From: Hyperoplus lanceolatus
Taxonomy: Eukaryota; Chordata; Actinopteri; Uranoscopiformes; Ammodytidae
NCBI GenBank assembly: GCA_026929865.2
Contig: CM049404.1
Location: 26,913,501 to 26,977,500, forward strand
Direction: 5' to 3'
Length of the DNA stretch: 64,000 bases
The notes under the pieces are model-generated. The model was given only the letters and a program-made list of their open reading frames with translations. It was not told the DNA's origin and searched no databases. Each line of letters starts with the position of its first letter. The first letter of the stretch is position 1. This document shows, piece after piece, positions 1 through 14,367 of the stretch. The translations under genes and the position numbers were made by a program.

Positions 1-1319
1 AATAATTACAACACACTCTATTTCACTGACTGTGTGTACATATTTGTTAAAATCCTACACGGCTGTCCTACTGTTGTATGCGCTCACAAACAGAACACAG
101 CCACGCCGCTCAGCAGAAAGGCTAATTTCCGACACTGCAGAGAGAGAGACATTTTTTCATTTCATTCCAGGCTGCAGGCTCATGCTGATAAGGTAGCAGC
201 CTGTTCCAATATGTCAGTGAGGCTTATTTGCAACAAGCTCACAACTGTAAGGCAGAAAAATGAGCGCTGAAGTGTGAAGAAAAAAGATAAATGCCTTGGT
301 TTGCAACAACTGCACTGTTTTGTGCATGGGAAAAATAATCTTATTGAACTGTGCTGTGCAGCTATAGCCTACAGCAGGCTTTAGTGTACACTCAGATGTT
401 GCTCTACTATAAGCTTTACATTCTACATCCCATTTGTTTTCTATTCTCATTCACAAGAATTGAACCAGTGTTATATGCTTCCAACCTGTTCGACAGACAA
501 GGTGTTTCAAGTGACAATTATTCCTTCTCACGAGTTGTTTCTGGTTTGTGCTGGTCATTGAGATATGTTTTCTGAAGTATTTAATGAAGTTACTTGACTG
601 GCAGTGTCTCTATGTCTTAATGCGAGAATGATTTTCCTAATGTCTTGATTGTGAGTGGACATTCACAAAGGGATGCTTGCTCTTCCACACAGTGTCCACC
701 GGATTTACAGTATATTTGATACAAGACTTCAGACTACACATGAAGCTCTTCTTAGATGCACAAAGCCGACTGTTAGCAGGCTATAGAACTGGACTGCAAC
801 AACATTGAGTCTGTATACAAAGTACATGTTCAGAAAAAAAACATTGAATTTCTCCCTTGTTTTATGTCCACACAATCATATGCACTGTGAATTACTTTTC
901 ACGAGGGCACTGATGGAGTTCACATCATCCCAATTCTATGCATTTCCTGAATCATTTGTTCTCTTGGTGAGACCAAATAAATCCAAATTGCAACAATTAA
1001 AAAAACAAAAAAAAAAGTGATACATTGCCGCCAGCAGCAGGCATCAATTTAGGATCCCAGATTGACTCTAGACCTCATCTGTCCCATTCAGCAGATGCAC
1101 CTACAAATCTTCATTCTCCGTCAGGCTGCCAGGCGCTCCGGCGAGCCCCCCCCCCCCCCCCAACAATGACTTTAAAGATAATAAATGTTGTCTTAAGTAG
1201 GAAATTGCCTTTACATTTGCATGAAAATGACTTGCATCTGCCACAGACTGATGGCTAGCATATTAATCCCTCTGCCCTGTTCTCAATCAAAACCTATTCC
1301 TTCTTGGTGAAATCATGGC

Positions 1320-1387
<68 letters not shown>
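1320..1387. repeat. (TG)n microsatellite
   Basis: Pure TG array of about 68 bases, followed by a short degenerate TG-rich stretch. Confidence 0.98.
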
Positions 1388-1390
<3 letters not shown>

Positions 1391-2394
1391 TGAGAAAGTG
1401 CGTGTGTCGCTGAAGTGTGACCCAGCTCACATCATTATTTTAAAATCCATCTCAAAATGAAACAGCAGTTTGACCCCCTGCAGCAGCCACCAGGGTGGGA
1501 TTAGCTGCCTTTGGAGGAACACACCAGACCTCATCATTGGTCTGAATATCACATGCAGATTATGTTCACTTAATTAACTACAATCTAATGACACACAAAA
1601 AAACACTCGCAGACAATGCGGTGCTGCCACTGAGCAATCTGCCCCTCTGACCAGCAGCTGCTAAATGACTATTTTATACAGTTCTATTCATTCTGCTTGG
1701 GCTCAAAATAATTCTCATCCCTTTTGAACCCACAGTGACCTTATATGTTTGTCACACAGACACATACTTCATTGCTGCAGACTTTTGTCTTTGAAAACAA
1801 GATCATACTAGAGAATTGTCGTTCAAAATATTTCAAAAAGCTATTGTTGGTGCTGGTGGTCTCTCAATCAGTTTGTTTAAATGATTAAGGCTATGGGCTA
1901 AAGATCTTAAGGGTTCTGATCAAGGAATCGCTTTCAAGTGATGCCTTTTGAAGTTTTCGAAAAAGCACAACTTCACACATTCAACTAATCAATAAGGTTA
2001 ACCTCACCAAGCTGGAGAGAAATTGCCTCCACTGGACAAAGTTAGACGGAGCTCTCAGTGTGTAGTAACGGTTGATGTCTGTGTGGCACACCGCCTCTCT
2101 GTAGGGGGGCTGCTGTATTTTGATTGGGTTTACGCTGAAGCTGTGTGGTCAAGCAAGGTACTCGGAATTTTGTATTTCATTTCATTTCCCTAGAGGAAAT
2201 ATTCATATTGCATTTTTTTTTTTATTGCAACAGTGGTGTTTTTTCCAACTTTGCTCAAATACAAGATAGTTTTTCTTTTTAGTCTGGATTGGGAAGGATT
2301 ATGTCTTCATGCTAAAAATGTAGAATAGAAAAAGAATAGCCTTTTTTGTATGTACGGATAAGTGATCTCTGGCAATAAGATCTTGTGTTCTTAA

Positions 2395-2731
2395 AGGGAT
2401 AGTTCAGTATTTTTGAAGTAGGGTTGTATGGGGGTACTTAGGCATAGTTAGTGTGTTACCTTATGGAGATGGCAATCATTGCAGTCACTAGAAGGATATG
2501 TTAAGGGAGATGTCACTGCTTGCTTGTGCTGTTGCAGACAGGGCCAAAAGATAAAAAAAAATGTATCTCCACATACAGTATATAAATGTTTAAAAGGCTG
2601 ACTTCTGCTACAGCGACGTCTCCCCCAAACTCCTTCTAGTGACTGCACTGATCGCCACCTCCATAAAGTAACACACTAACTATGTCTAAGTACCTCATAC
2701 AACCCCACTTCAAAAATTCTGAACTATTCCG
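2395..2731. mobile_element. MITE with long terminal inverted repeats of about 110 bases
   Basis: The left end AGGGATAGTTCAGTATTTTT is matched in reverse by the right end AAAAATTCTGAACTATTCC. The inversion continues inward through TTAGTGTGTTACCTTATGGA and its partner near 2665-2690, up to CACTAGAAGGA against TCCTTCTAGTG. TTAA precedes the left end, and the right flank has lost any match. This is a common teleost type of element by memory of its ends. Confidence 0.85.
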
Positions 2732-3612
2732 AGGAATCGGTGCTTTGATGTTCCATGTGGATGGTTCAAAGAGTGTCTAATGCATCATAATCTTCTGTAC
2801 AGAAGACTGCCAAAGCTACCACTGCAAGCTTATTTCATTGCCTGCGAAAAACTCTTACCGATTAAGCGCACTAGGTTCGGCTCAAGAGTGTCCTCTGTTG
2901 ATGAAGAGCAGAGAGCCTCAACAACAACAACCAGAGCTGAGTTAATTACCGGGTCCCGCACAATGCCGGCGAGCGCACAGTGCCTCTCCACTTATACCAT
3001 CCAACCAACCGCCATGGCATTGCTAACACATTTTTTAACTGGCTGATTTGCTACTGAAATGAGGTGTTACTGTGTGCTGCTGTGTCACCACCACCACCAG
3101 CATTCAAACACAACACAGCACAGCCCAACACACTTGCTTGCTCCTCCTCGGATTCCCCCCTTAAGGCAGCCTAGAGACTCACCACAGTTTAGCTTGAGAG
3201 ATTTTGACATGTAGCTACGCATGCAGGCAGAATCCTTGACCTATTTCTTAATGAGTGAATACTGCAAACGCGCTCGGCGGCTGTGTGTTCTGAACCCCCA
3301 CTCCCCCTTTAACAGCAACCCCCCCACCATCCCAACTGTCTTTTTGCCGGCACACACATACACACACACACACACACACACGGTTGGACACGCAAACACA
3401 TGCAGATAATGGGGCTTTTGTGAGTTCACTGACTCATTCTCCCACCGATATAGGTCCTATCTGGCCTATCTGGCTGAGTGTACAAATAGCGAGCGAGTGT
3501 TTGTTTTAATGAAATTGGCCCTCTCTCTCTCTCGTCTTCCCCTCGCCGCGGGCTGTTTATCTGCACCTCTCAACTGTCCAGCTGTCACAACAGAGATCTC
3601 AATCTCCTTGAC

Positions 3613-3738
<126 letters not shown>

Positions 3739-5070
3739 AAGCGTTGTTATATGCATGTTTTTTTGGTGCGGAACCTGCATTTTATGGAGAGCGTGCACAT
3801 GTGTATGCGTGTGTGTGTGTGTCGTGTGTTTTTCTGTGTGTGTCCGTGTGTTTTTGTGTGTGTTAGTGCGTGTGTGTGGACTGACACGAGAGGAGAAGAT
3901 CTGGATCTGTGGTGACATTGATCAAGTGGAGTGCAGCCAGGGAGAACATTTAGTCTTGAGAGGGTTTTGGCCTTATAGCGGAAAAGCGCTGGAAGATCAC
4001 AATGGAACGCCTGCTTCCCTTTATCCACGCGGCAGGCGGCTACATTCACATCTCCTGTGTCTAACCACTCTCTCCTCTGGGATAATTGTAAACAACATGT
4101 CTGGTTTACTGATTTTTTATTTATTTTTTTACCTGTCTCTCCGAAGCTTTCAAGCCACCAGATTCAGCAGTCGAGATAGTAAGTCTCTGTGATGATTATC
4201 CTAACAGGTGTTCGTTTAAGCTGTTGTAGGAACTAGAAAGTTTTTTCACTTTGCATCTGGTGAAAGACGGAACTCAACTTTTTTTGTTTGCAATGTTTTC
4301 CATACTGATACCCCTGTTATTGGACAGGTATCGGGTTCAATTTGGGAACTGACATTGGAGAGCTTCCCCATTTTTCGAAACATGATATATCAAGAGAGCT
4401 CACAGTTGGAACGCAAAGCAAAGCAAATTGATTTTGGGTCTCTCTCCATTACAAAGATGCATGGAAGATCTCTTGGATGATTTTTCATTCTCTTGGGCCA
4501 AGAAGTTACTCTGTGCCTGTATGAGAATACATTTGGTTAAACATTTTATTGTGATTCAGTCCAACACACTCAGTCCCTCCTCTGCTATTTGTCAAAGAGT
4601 AAAGTTTAGTGTTGCATATCCTCTCGTGAAGAAACTCTCTTCTTCCTCTTCTAAACCTATGGATAGCATACCATAGATCATTTGATACAGCGTTCCTCTT
4701 TCTCTGTTCCCACGCAGTAGCAGAAGTTGGAAAAACACCACAGGACTACATTTTATGGTCCGGTCATGCTGCTGGAGCCATTTTCATCATCTTGAGTAGT
4801 TGTGCGCGTATAGCCTTTAGTGCCTTTATTGAATCGTTGAAACCATTTGAAATTGATGACTACAGGGCACAACATTGTTAAGTAGCAGCTTGCCCAGTAT
4901 GAGCAACACGCAACGCGGAGTGCAAAAATCAATGTCACTCCTTTGCGTTTCATTTCTCACGACGATACACAGAGAAACCTTTTCTGCTAAAGCCTTTAGT
5001 GCACTTGATAGGCCTGTTGAGAGAGTGTGTTACTCCATCTCTGTCAGGATGCTTTTCTGCCAGAAGAATG

Positions 5071-5507
<437 letters not shown>

Positions 5508-6157
5508 CTGTACAAACATGTGTCTGTGTGTGTGTGTTTATGTGTGTGTGTGTATATCTGCAGCTCTCAGTACAGGCTCCAGCCAGTCTCATCAGAGGGA
5601 CCGTCGTTGGGGAGCGGTTAACTCTAGTCTCTGTGCCAGGCGTGTACCGCGGGCCCTGTCCAGAACCTGCTCTCTCTATTGACGGCGGCACGTTTAGCAT
5701 TGAACCCTCGGTGTGCACTCTGCCGTCCCCCGGGCTTGTGCCAGCTTGCTGAAACAAAGCCTTTTGTAGGACCGCTGAATCCAACAGATGGAGAAAGTGG
5801 ACAGTAAATGAAAGTAGAGAGAAAGGGGGGAATAAAGGAATTTAGTGGAGCATGGTTTTGCTGGTAGGCATTTAGGGCTATACTCCTTTGGGACGCCTAA
5901 CACCCTCACAATGCAATGCTGGTGGTGGTGGCGGTGGAACTTAAATGTTCTCTGGTTGACATGCTGTGAGACTGAGCTGGCTTTGGGTGGAGAGAGGAGG
6001 CAGTCTGCTCAAGTCACGAGGGCTCTCCAGGGCCTGGGAAGCCTTTATTAAGATGTTAATGGCACTGCCTTCATGACACATTTCCATGGGACGGGATCCC
6101 TTAGCCATTCTTTAGTGGCTCAATCTGCCTGCTACAATCATCAGTCTCTGCCCCCTT

Positions 6158-6263
<106 letters not shown>

Positions 6264-7155
6264 ACACAACAGCCTGTTTAGGCATTCAGCTACCATCTTC
6301 TCCACAACATTCTCTCTCCTCCCTGCAGCCCGGGCGCTCTCTCTCTCTCTCAACTCTTTTATCTGATCTCGGCTGTCACAAGCCATCCTATATTTTTACC
6401 ACGTGTAGCAAAATTGCGCGATGCCAACGATAAGGGGGCAGCGATCGTGGCACAGGGGCCCGCAGAATAACAAGTCTGGCTGTTTGTTTGTCGCAGATCT
6501 TCACACCGGTTGTGAGTCAGACTGTCACCGCAAGCAAGACATGGGGGATGTTATGATTCTGCTCTCCGAGGCACTGTCAGCATGGTCGCTCCCTTTCCAG
6601 GATGCTATACCTACATTGCCCGCTCGCAATCGCCCTATGGTCTTAAAACTACACAGTGCAGCCCTGAACAGCTTATGAAAGCATCAACAACAACATAAGA
6701 GTGGGGGGGGGGGGAAGAAAGACCTCAAGCTTTACATACAAATACTTCTTTGACTCTCTTCATGTCATCATGAAAGGTTCTCAATGCATTGTCCCCCAAA
6801 ACCATTTTCTCTTTTCACATCCATTTGAATATAAGTCAGTTTTAGCCCTGGCACCATCAATAATCAATTAGCTGGTGTCATGGGAGGATGTGCCGCTTTT
6901 TGTGTGGTGGTGGTGGAAAGTTTACAATAAAGTGAGCAACAAAAAAGGAGCGGGAGGGAGGGAGAGAGAGAGAGGAGGGGATGGAGGGAGGGAGGTAGGG
7001 GGGGCTTGTGTTGGACGCCAAGGGGCAGCTGTCGAGAGCAGATGACAGTGTGTGTGCATGTGTGTGTGTCTGTTTAATTTGTGCTTGGCTGCATGTGTTT
7101 GTGTCCATTTGAATTTATTTAGTGTTTGACTGCGTGGCACATGTGTCTCTTTGTG

Positions 7156-7258
<103 letters not shown>

Positions 7259-10200
7259 AAGATGAGACACCATGCTGTGCTGCCCACACTGCCCCCTGGT
7301 GAGGAGGATGCCCCTGCCTACCACTGTCGTTATGGTTACCGCAGGAAATAAAGGGGCGCAGACATTGCTTGTCTAGTCTGCTCATGTTCCCATTGGGGAA
7401 CCCGGCCAAAACCAAGCATTGTCCCTTTCACTATATACACACTTTCAACTCAATGGGGTCTCTAAGGTCTTTAGCACTTAGCCATTTTCGAGCATGTCAT
7501 TATACTTACATGACTGGCTCATACTAGTATTTGCTCAAGAAAAATTAAAAATCCAGCAGCATTTACACTAACTTAATCTCTCTAACGTGATCTCTCTATG
7601 CTTACGGCATTGAATGCTCTTTCTCATGGGGTTGTAGCCAACACAACACTCAAATTCCCTTGTTGTGCTCCCAGGCTCAGTGGCATGTAGATACCTGCAC
7701 CTTAGGCTCTCTTCATTGTTACTATTTTGCAGCGAGGCATGGCCTTATCTGGGGTGGATAGCTATCCGCAGTGCAAGGTAGTATAGCCCTAACTCATCCT
7801 CAGCCCTTAGGAGAGAGGATAGGAGAAGAGAAGGGGAAAAAATAGGGGAAAAACATGGCTTTATCCAAATTAATTCCTGAGTGAGATACCGAATAAACTG
7901 CCTGTAAAAATCCTCCCCCCTTTCCTACGCTATCTTGTTCCTTGTCACGCACATACACACTCATCCTCTTAAGACACTTTTCCCACTGTTGTAGACCAAA
8001 GTAAATTCTGCTAAATTACTAATGTGCTAAATGGAGTTTATTCCTCATCCGAATCGAGGAGGGTTTAAGGACTCGGGGATCGTCGAGCCCCCTGAGGCAA
8101 AGTTATTATTTGTGATATTATTGGGCTATGAAAATAAAAATTGACTCCGACTAAATAGATGATGAAAGTCCTCAAAATCACCCATGACTTCAAAAACATG
8201 AGATGTGGCCCGGGCCTAAAATGCGAAGACTCAAAGGCAAAACAATTGAATGCTGCTTTTTCAAAAACTGCATATTTGACTTTAAAAAAAACGTGTTGTT
8301 TTTCACTTGGAACGCTTGACACTGCTTCACAAGGTGCTAGGAAGGAAGGATCTTGGATGTGGTGTCTCGCACGAATCAAGTTTAGTCTAACTCTCGAAGC
8401 TATACTGCCGCCAGTCCTGCTCCTCCAGACTCTTTACTTTGGCTCAAGGTGATTTATAGTGTCCAGGCCAGGGGAAATTAATCCCCCCCCTGGGATAACA
8501 GTTATGTTTATGCATGAATACATTGACTACATGATCCACACACTGAAGCCGGTGGGAGAGAATGGGATGAAAGGTGCTTGAAAGGGGAGGTGGCTTGTCA
8601 GAGAGCCCATACAAAGTCTGTGAGCTTGTGTTGTTGTTCCCTCTCCTGGCATGCCTGGGGCAAAAAACCGTTAATAACTCTTAAAGAATGTAATCGCTTT
8701 TGTTGTTGATTTTGACCCCGGCTCAACCTTTTAAGGGTTTTCACTTTGTACCCCATAAGCATAGGGCTTTGGAGGAATGTGTGGGAATGAGAAATCCTGT
8801 TTTTCCCCATAAATGCATATCTTATCAAATGATATCAACAAAACGGCCATTGTGAATCACTGCTGCTGTACAAACTATATTGAGAAAACGGTAACAGTGC
8901 ACTCGCTGACTGACTGGTATTTTTTCCTGCCAGCCATACATTATCAAGATCAATCTATCCGAGCAAGGGAAGTTGGATGTTGTTGTTTCACTAGCCTTTG
9001 CTTCCTAGTGCACTTTCCCTATCAAAGGGAAACACTGCATGTACTCAGTGGAACTAGCAGGGGAGCTCGGTCCAGACAGACACATTATTCTGCCTCTGTC
9101 ATAACCAATGAAATGTGAGACATGACAGCAGCGTCGTTTGTGAGAAACCTGCGTTAGATTGACGGGGAAAATCAGTAACATAGAGAAAAGTGACACGAAG
9201 TGATATCACGCCATGCAAAACATATTATCAGAAAATCACTACTTTTTTTCCACACATCAGCTGCAATGTAGTATGGGCAATCAGCCTTTTCTGCAGTGTT
9301 TAAGGAGAGTGATTCAGTGTGTCTAAGACAATAATTCAGTATAATAGAGCATAATAGCCGGGCCTTTTGCAACAGACGATATGAAATCCTTGTGTTGTCC
9401 GTGAAGATTTGGATTAAATGTGACGGCTCTGACACATCTTGCCTGCTTAAGGGAGTATAGGGAAGGGAGGGCAAGTGAGCGGAGAGAGTAAGATAGTGTG
9501 CAGGGGACTGGGCAGGTTTGTACTTGAAAGCAATGATTAAGCAGCCTTTCTTGTCTTAATCGGCAACAGTTAGGGATTCACACTGCGGAAGCTAACGCTG
9601 TTAAACATTTGATCCACACAGAAGGTGCATTCAAAAGACATTTGTCATGTTATGTTGCTGCCGCTATTATTCCCAGACACTCCCTTTATTTCCTCATTCA
9701 TCTTCGCAGAGAGTGTGGGAGTAAAGCTGGGAATTACGTTTTTTTTTTCTCATCGCAAAATGCATCTCTGAGCTTGTAGGTACAATGTTTACCATTAAGT
9801 ACTATGCACACAAACCTCATTGCCTCTGTAGCTGCGTGCCCCCCCCCCCCCAACACACACACCCCAACCCCCCACATTTCACATAGAACATGCTCCACCT
9901 GACAGGGGTGGGGAAGGTGAAGTCAATTTGCATTTCATGAACAATGTTCTAGGCATTCTTTTTCCCTTGAACATGATGTTCAATATAAATAATGAGCTTT
10001 TGCAGCGTTTCAACTATACCTTAATGAATGTTTTTATTCACAAACAAATTCCACATGTCGCTGAGGAGGACCGTTTGATCATCACCATTAAGCATTCATT
10101 CGTTTGAGTTAAGCTTTTTCTAAAAGGGTTTATTGTTTGTTTTGTCAAAGCCGGTGATTAACAATATACAGTGTCATCCCCTTTCCTCGTTGTCTCCTGT

Positions 10201-10464
10201 TTATTTTAGTAGGAGTGTGAGTAAGCTGGCTGGAGGGTTGCCAGAGGGGGACTGGTGTGTGGGTTGGATGCTCGGAAATGTCAGCACATTTTCACATTTA
10301 CCTGCGTTTTGGGACCTTAGCCCGCACTCTGCTGTGCATCCGCAGACAAAAAAGAAAATTAGAAGTCTTTTGCAAACAGGGAGGGGCTGCTTGGCACTGT
10401 TGATTTTGTCCACACTACAGTACTCGTAAGCAGATTCATACTTATTTCAGTGCACAAACACAGC

Positions 10465-10742
<278 letters not shown>

Positions 10743-11451
10743 TTTTCTTACCGCAAGGTAAATCCTCCATGGATTCCTTGTGTGGACATTGACAAGTCCG
10801 ATAAAAGACACCTTGCCTCTGTTTATTTTGCCAAGGCTACGGTGTTCACTGGTTGTGTGTCGTAAACAAAGCGCTAGCAGGTTCAATGGCTTACCTGCTG
10901 AAAGAGCCCAAAACGCTGTGTGTCCGCCTGCCTGATTTTCAACATGTACAGTAGCTCTGTGTCAAGGTAAACAAACCCCAGCTCTCCTGGTACACTATAC
11001 TCCCTGACGCAACAACCGATCAGGAAAAGGAAGGCAAAGAAAAAACAGTAGCCATAGCCCAGACTGATTTCACAGCCAGGAGTCTTTTGTTACATTATTT
11101 TACAGTGTTCCTTTATTACACTACCAGAGCCATACAAACGAAAAACCTGTTTCTAGCCTAATGCAATATATACGAGGCGCTTGTAACATTTGGCAATAAA
11201 AGGTCTTTACTAGGAAAGTATTTAAATGAAAGGAAATGGAGAGGAATTAGCGGGCAGAATAATGGCGCTATTGGAAGTGCATTAGTGGCCTTAGATGTCT
11301 GACTTAATTCGACTGAAACACGGAGCAGCACTGAGAAGTATCAGCCTCAAGGTTCCTCTCTACTTGACGATGATACTGCTATTGACAGTTCCTTCCTTTC
11401 AGTCTGATGGCATAGGTCAGAGACTATTGGGTGCATATGATCAGCCTTTGT

Positions 11452-11634
11452 AAGCTATAGTGCGTAACTCCTGTTGTAAGCCTTAGGTGATGGCACAGCA
11501 GTTTGTAAACGCTGCCATAATGAGAAATAATAGAGAGAGTTTTGTGGAGCTGATAGGGCTTAATCAACTTTGCGTCATCTCATGTGGTGATTAACCGTCA
11601 TTTATTTATATGCAAAAGTTACGCACTATAGCTT
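11452..11634. mobile_element. Short MITE with 17-19 base terminal inverted repeats
   Basis: The left end AAGCTATAGTGCGTAACT and right end AGTTACGCACTATAGCTT are exact reverse complements. About 145 bases of non-coding sequence lie between. The perfect ends suggest a fairly recent or well-conserved copy. The family is not identified. Confidence 0.82.
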
Positions 11635-12006
11635 TAAAACGGAAGCCACTGTGAATGTCAATTCGTCAGCATATTATCCCCGCAGGCCCTTGTGGCTTAC
11701 CAAGGTCAAGGGTCACTCACAGGGTTGACTGTAAAATTGTCCTGAAACCGGGAGGTCCGGGTGTTTTTACTTGTGGCATTGAGTCAGACAGGAAGAGGTA
11801 GAGGAAGCTGGGAGGGAGGGAGAAAGGGAACGGAACGGTAAGGCAAACTGTTTTGGTAGAAGTCAAGGTCGCTGTGTGCCAAGGCAACGGTATATGGCCA
11901 ATTTGACACCATTTGCTCAGGGTTAGCTGACGAAAACGGAGCTCTTGGGGATAGCTCACTAACAAGCCAGGATGTGCAGTATAGGCTATCCTTGCAGATG
12001 ATCTAG

Positions 12007-12012
12007 GTGTGT

Positions 12013-12050
<38 letters not shown>
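12007..12050. repeat. (GT)n microsatellite
   Basis: GT array with one A interruption. Confidence 0.95.
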
Positions 12051-12051
<1 letters not shown>

Positions 12052-13959
12052 CAAGTACAATACCTCAGACTAATGGGAAATCTCTCTCCTTGACTTCCTA
12101 TATAAGTCGGTCGCAGCCAGACTGAAACAGCGGCAAACCAACCACCAAGTGTCCTAATTAGCCCACTTTTAGCACATTAGCCTGCCCCAGCTGTTCCTCT
12201 TTATGCTGCTGATGAAATGCTGAACGGGGCTCTTTTTCCCCCTTCGTTACATTTTCTGGAGGGTAGCAAACAGTAGATTTTGATTGTTTTTTTTCTCTTT
12301 CCTGTTATTGCAGTCTTTCTTTGCTGGAGTATGATGATTATATGTTTTGCCTGCTGCTGATGCAGTTTATGCGGAGCAGTGGCAGAGGGGCTGTTTTGTT
12401 TGGCTTATAGAGTGACTTCAAAATACCCCCTAGCCCATAGTTTGCCCGCTTTCTCCCCTTCCCTCATCTAGGCAATGACAGAATGTGGTGCTCGAGCTGC
12501 CCTACTGCTGTGTTTATGCTGACTCCAAAAGGAGGGGCATCAATTTCCTCATATCTCTTTCTACCACATAACAGCCTAGTTATCGTGGAGAGGTTTCAGT
12601 TACATCTCTCATTCGGATGGAGAGTGGCTGGCTTCCTCGCCGAAGCCTCATTTTAATACTTCACTAAACCCGTGGCCCAATATGATCCCTTTTAAAAGCA
12701 GTCAAGCCACAAGCGTCTCTCTCCTTCAACTCATCATCTATGTGTGCGGTCTGAGGAGAAAAAAAGTTAATGCGAGGTAAAAAACGCCACCACTGAGGAA
12801 TTCAAGATCGCCTTGGTTTTGGCATTGGTCATACCGACCCAACCATGGACATGCTTTTTTCCTTTGATTTATTTTCTAGTTATTATTGCTCTGTCTTTGT
12901 TCGTTGTTCTTTATTGCTCTCCTTTTTCTCTCGATATTGCTCTATCCCTCTCTCTCTCTCTCTCTCTCTCTATCTCTGGTCTTTATTACTCCTTCTCTCT
13001 CTTTTTGGCTGTCCGTCCTTTTGTGTATCCCTCTGTTTCGCACTGTGGGAGCTGGTCCCAGGCTGCCTTCACTTCCTTAACAATGACGCAGATGCTAATT
13101 TTAATCATCTTTTGAGCATAGATTAGTCTTTGATCAAACGTAATGCATTCAAAAAAAGAGAGTGTGTGCCTGTAAATGAGGATATGGTGGTGACTAAGGC
13201 ACACTTGAGAACTGTTACACTTCTTAAGCCCTGTATACATGCATTTATCTTGTCCAACATTTATACACATGATGTGCAGTCAAAGCATAGTAAGAATCAC
13301 AGTCCATCTCACACTACTAGGGGCTGCTGGATTTACAACAATTCCTGCCATGAATGTCAATGTTTTCTGCCCCTCAAGATCGACTTATACGCATGTAAGC
13401 GTGTGTGATTACATCAGTGACATGCTTTCCAGAGATCCAAGCCCCTCCGCTGGGTGCCCATATCAAGATGTAGTACAAGGAGAATAGTGACGGACAGTTG
13501 TGTGTGTGTGTGTGTGTGTGTGTGAGGCTCAGTGGCCACACATAAAAGATCCTCTCTCCAGTGTCTGTCATAGGAATATGGATGGCCATGACTATCTCTG
13601 TGTTATATCCAACGGGCAGAGCAGGCGACATATTTCTGGAGCCTCTGGCCTGTGAAAATGAGTGTGAATCACTTACTCCCAAGGTTCACTTACTGTATGT
13701 AGTGGATGGGCAGTACTAGCTCTTCATACAGACTCTGACAGACTAAGAGCAGCCCAGACAGACAGGGAATCTTGTACAGTATAAGCAAGGCGCTTTGCTG
13801 CAGTCACCTCTGTTTCCTTCTAGGCGGCTTGGCTTTTCTTGGTTCACCAAAAAAAGGGCAGAGATACTGCAGGTGATAATATGGAGAAGATATGGAGGAA
13901 GGTGGGAGCAAGAAATAACATCTACAGAAATATCTTTAAGGGATGAATAAGGTATCTAT

Positions 13960-14367
13960 TAGGTTTGCACAATATTGGGAAAACTTGCAATATGCGATAA
14001 CATCGTTGAATATCGCGATGACGATGTCACTTGCGATACATAAAATACTTAAGTAGTGTTAATGTCAGTTAAGAAATAACTCTCAACATAGACCGAAAAC
14101 AGTAAGTAGCATATGCAGACACAAAAAAATTACATTATTTTTTGATAATTACATGATCACATAAACAATACATCTTCATGCCAGCCTTTTTGCCAGACTT
14201 TCTGGCAAGCTACATCTGATTGGCAAAAACATATTGACATTCAGAGTGTGAATGGTATAGTAATGGAATAGGCTACCATGTATTGCAGTCCAAGCAGTCT
14301 GCAATACATATAGTATACATTGATACGGTTAATATTGTGATCACGATATACTATTTTGCAACCCTAG
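13960..14367. mobile_element. Probable hAT-like non-autonomous element
   Basis: The left end TAGGTTTGCACAATATTG and the right end, read in reverse, CTAGGGTTGCAAAATAG are imperfect inverted repeats. Inside are further opposed motifs (AATATCGCGATGACGATG near the left, TTGTGATCACGATATAC near the right). TAGGG-TTGCA ends are familiar from fish hAT elements. No clear 8-base target duplication was seen. Confidence 0.6.
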
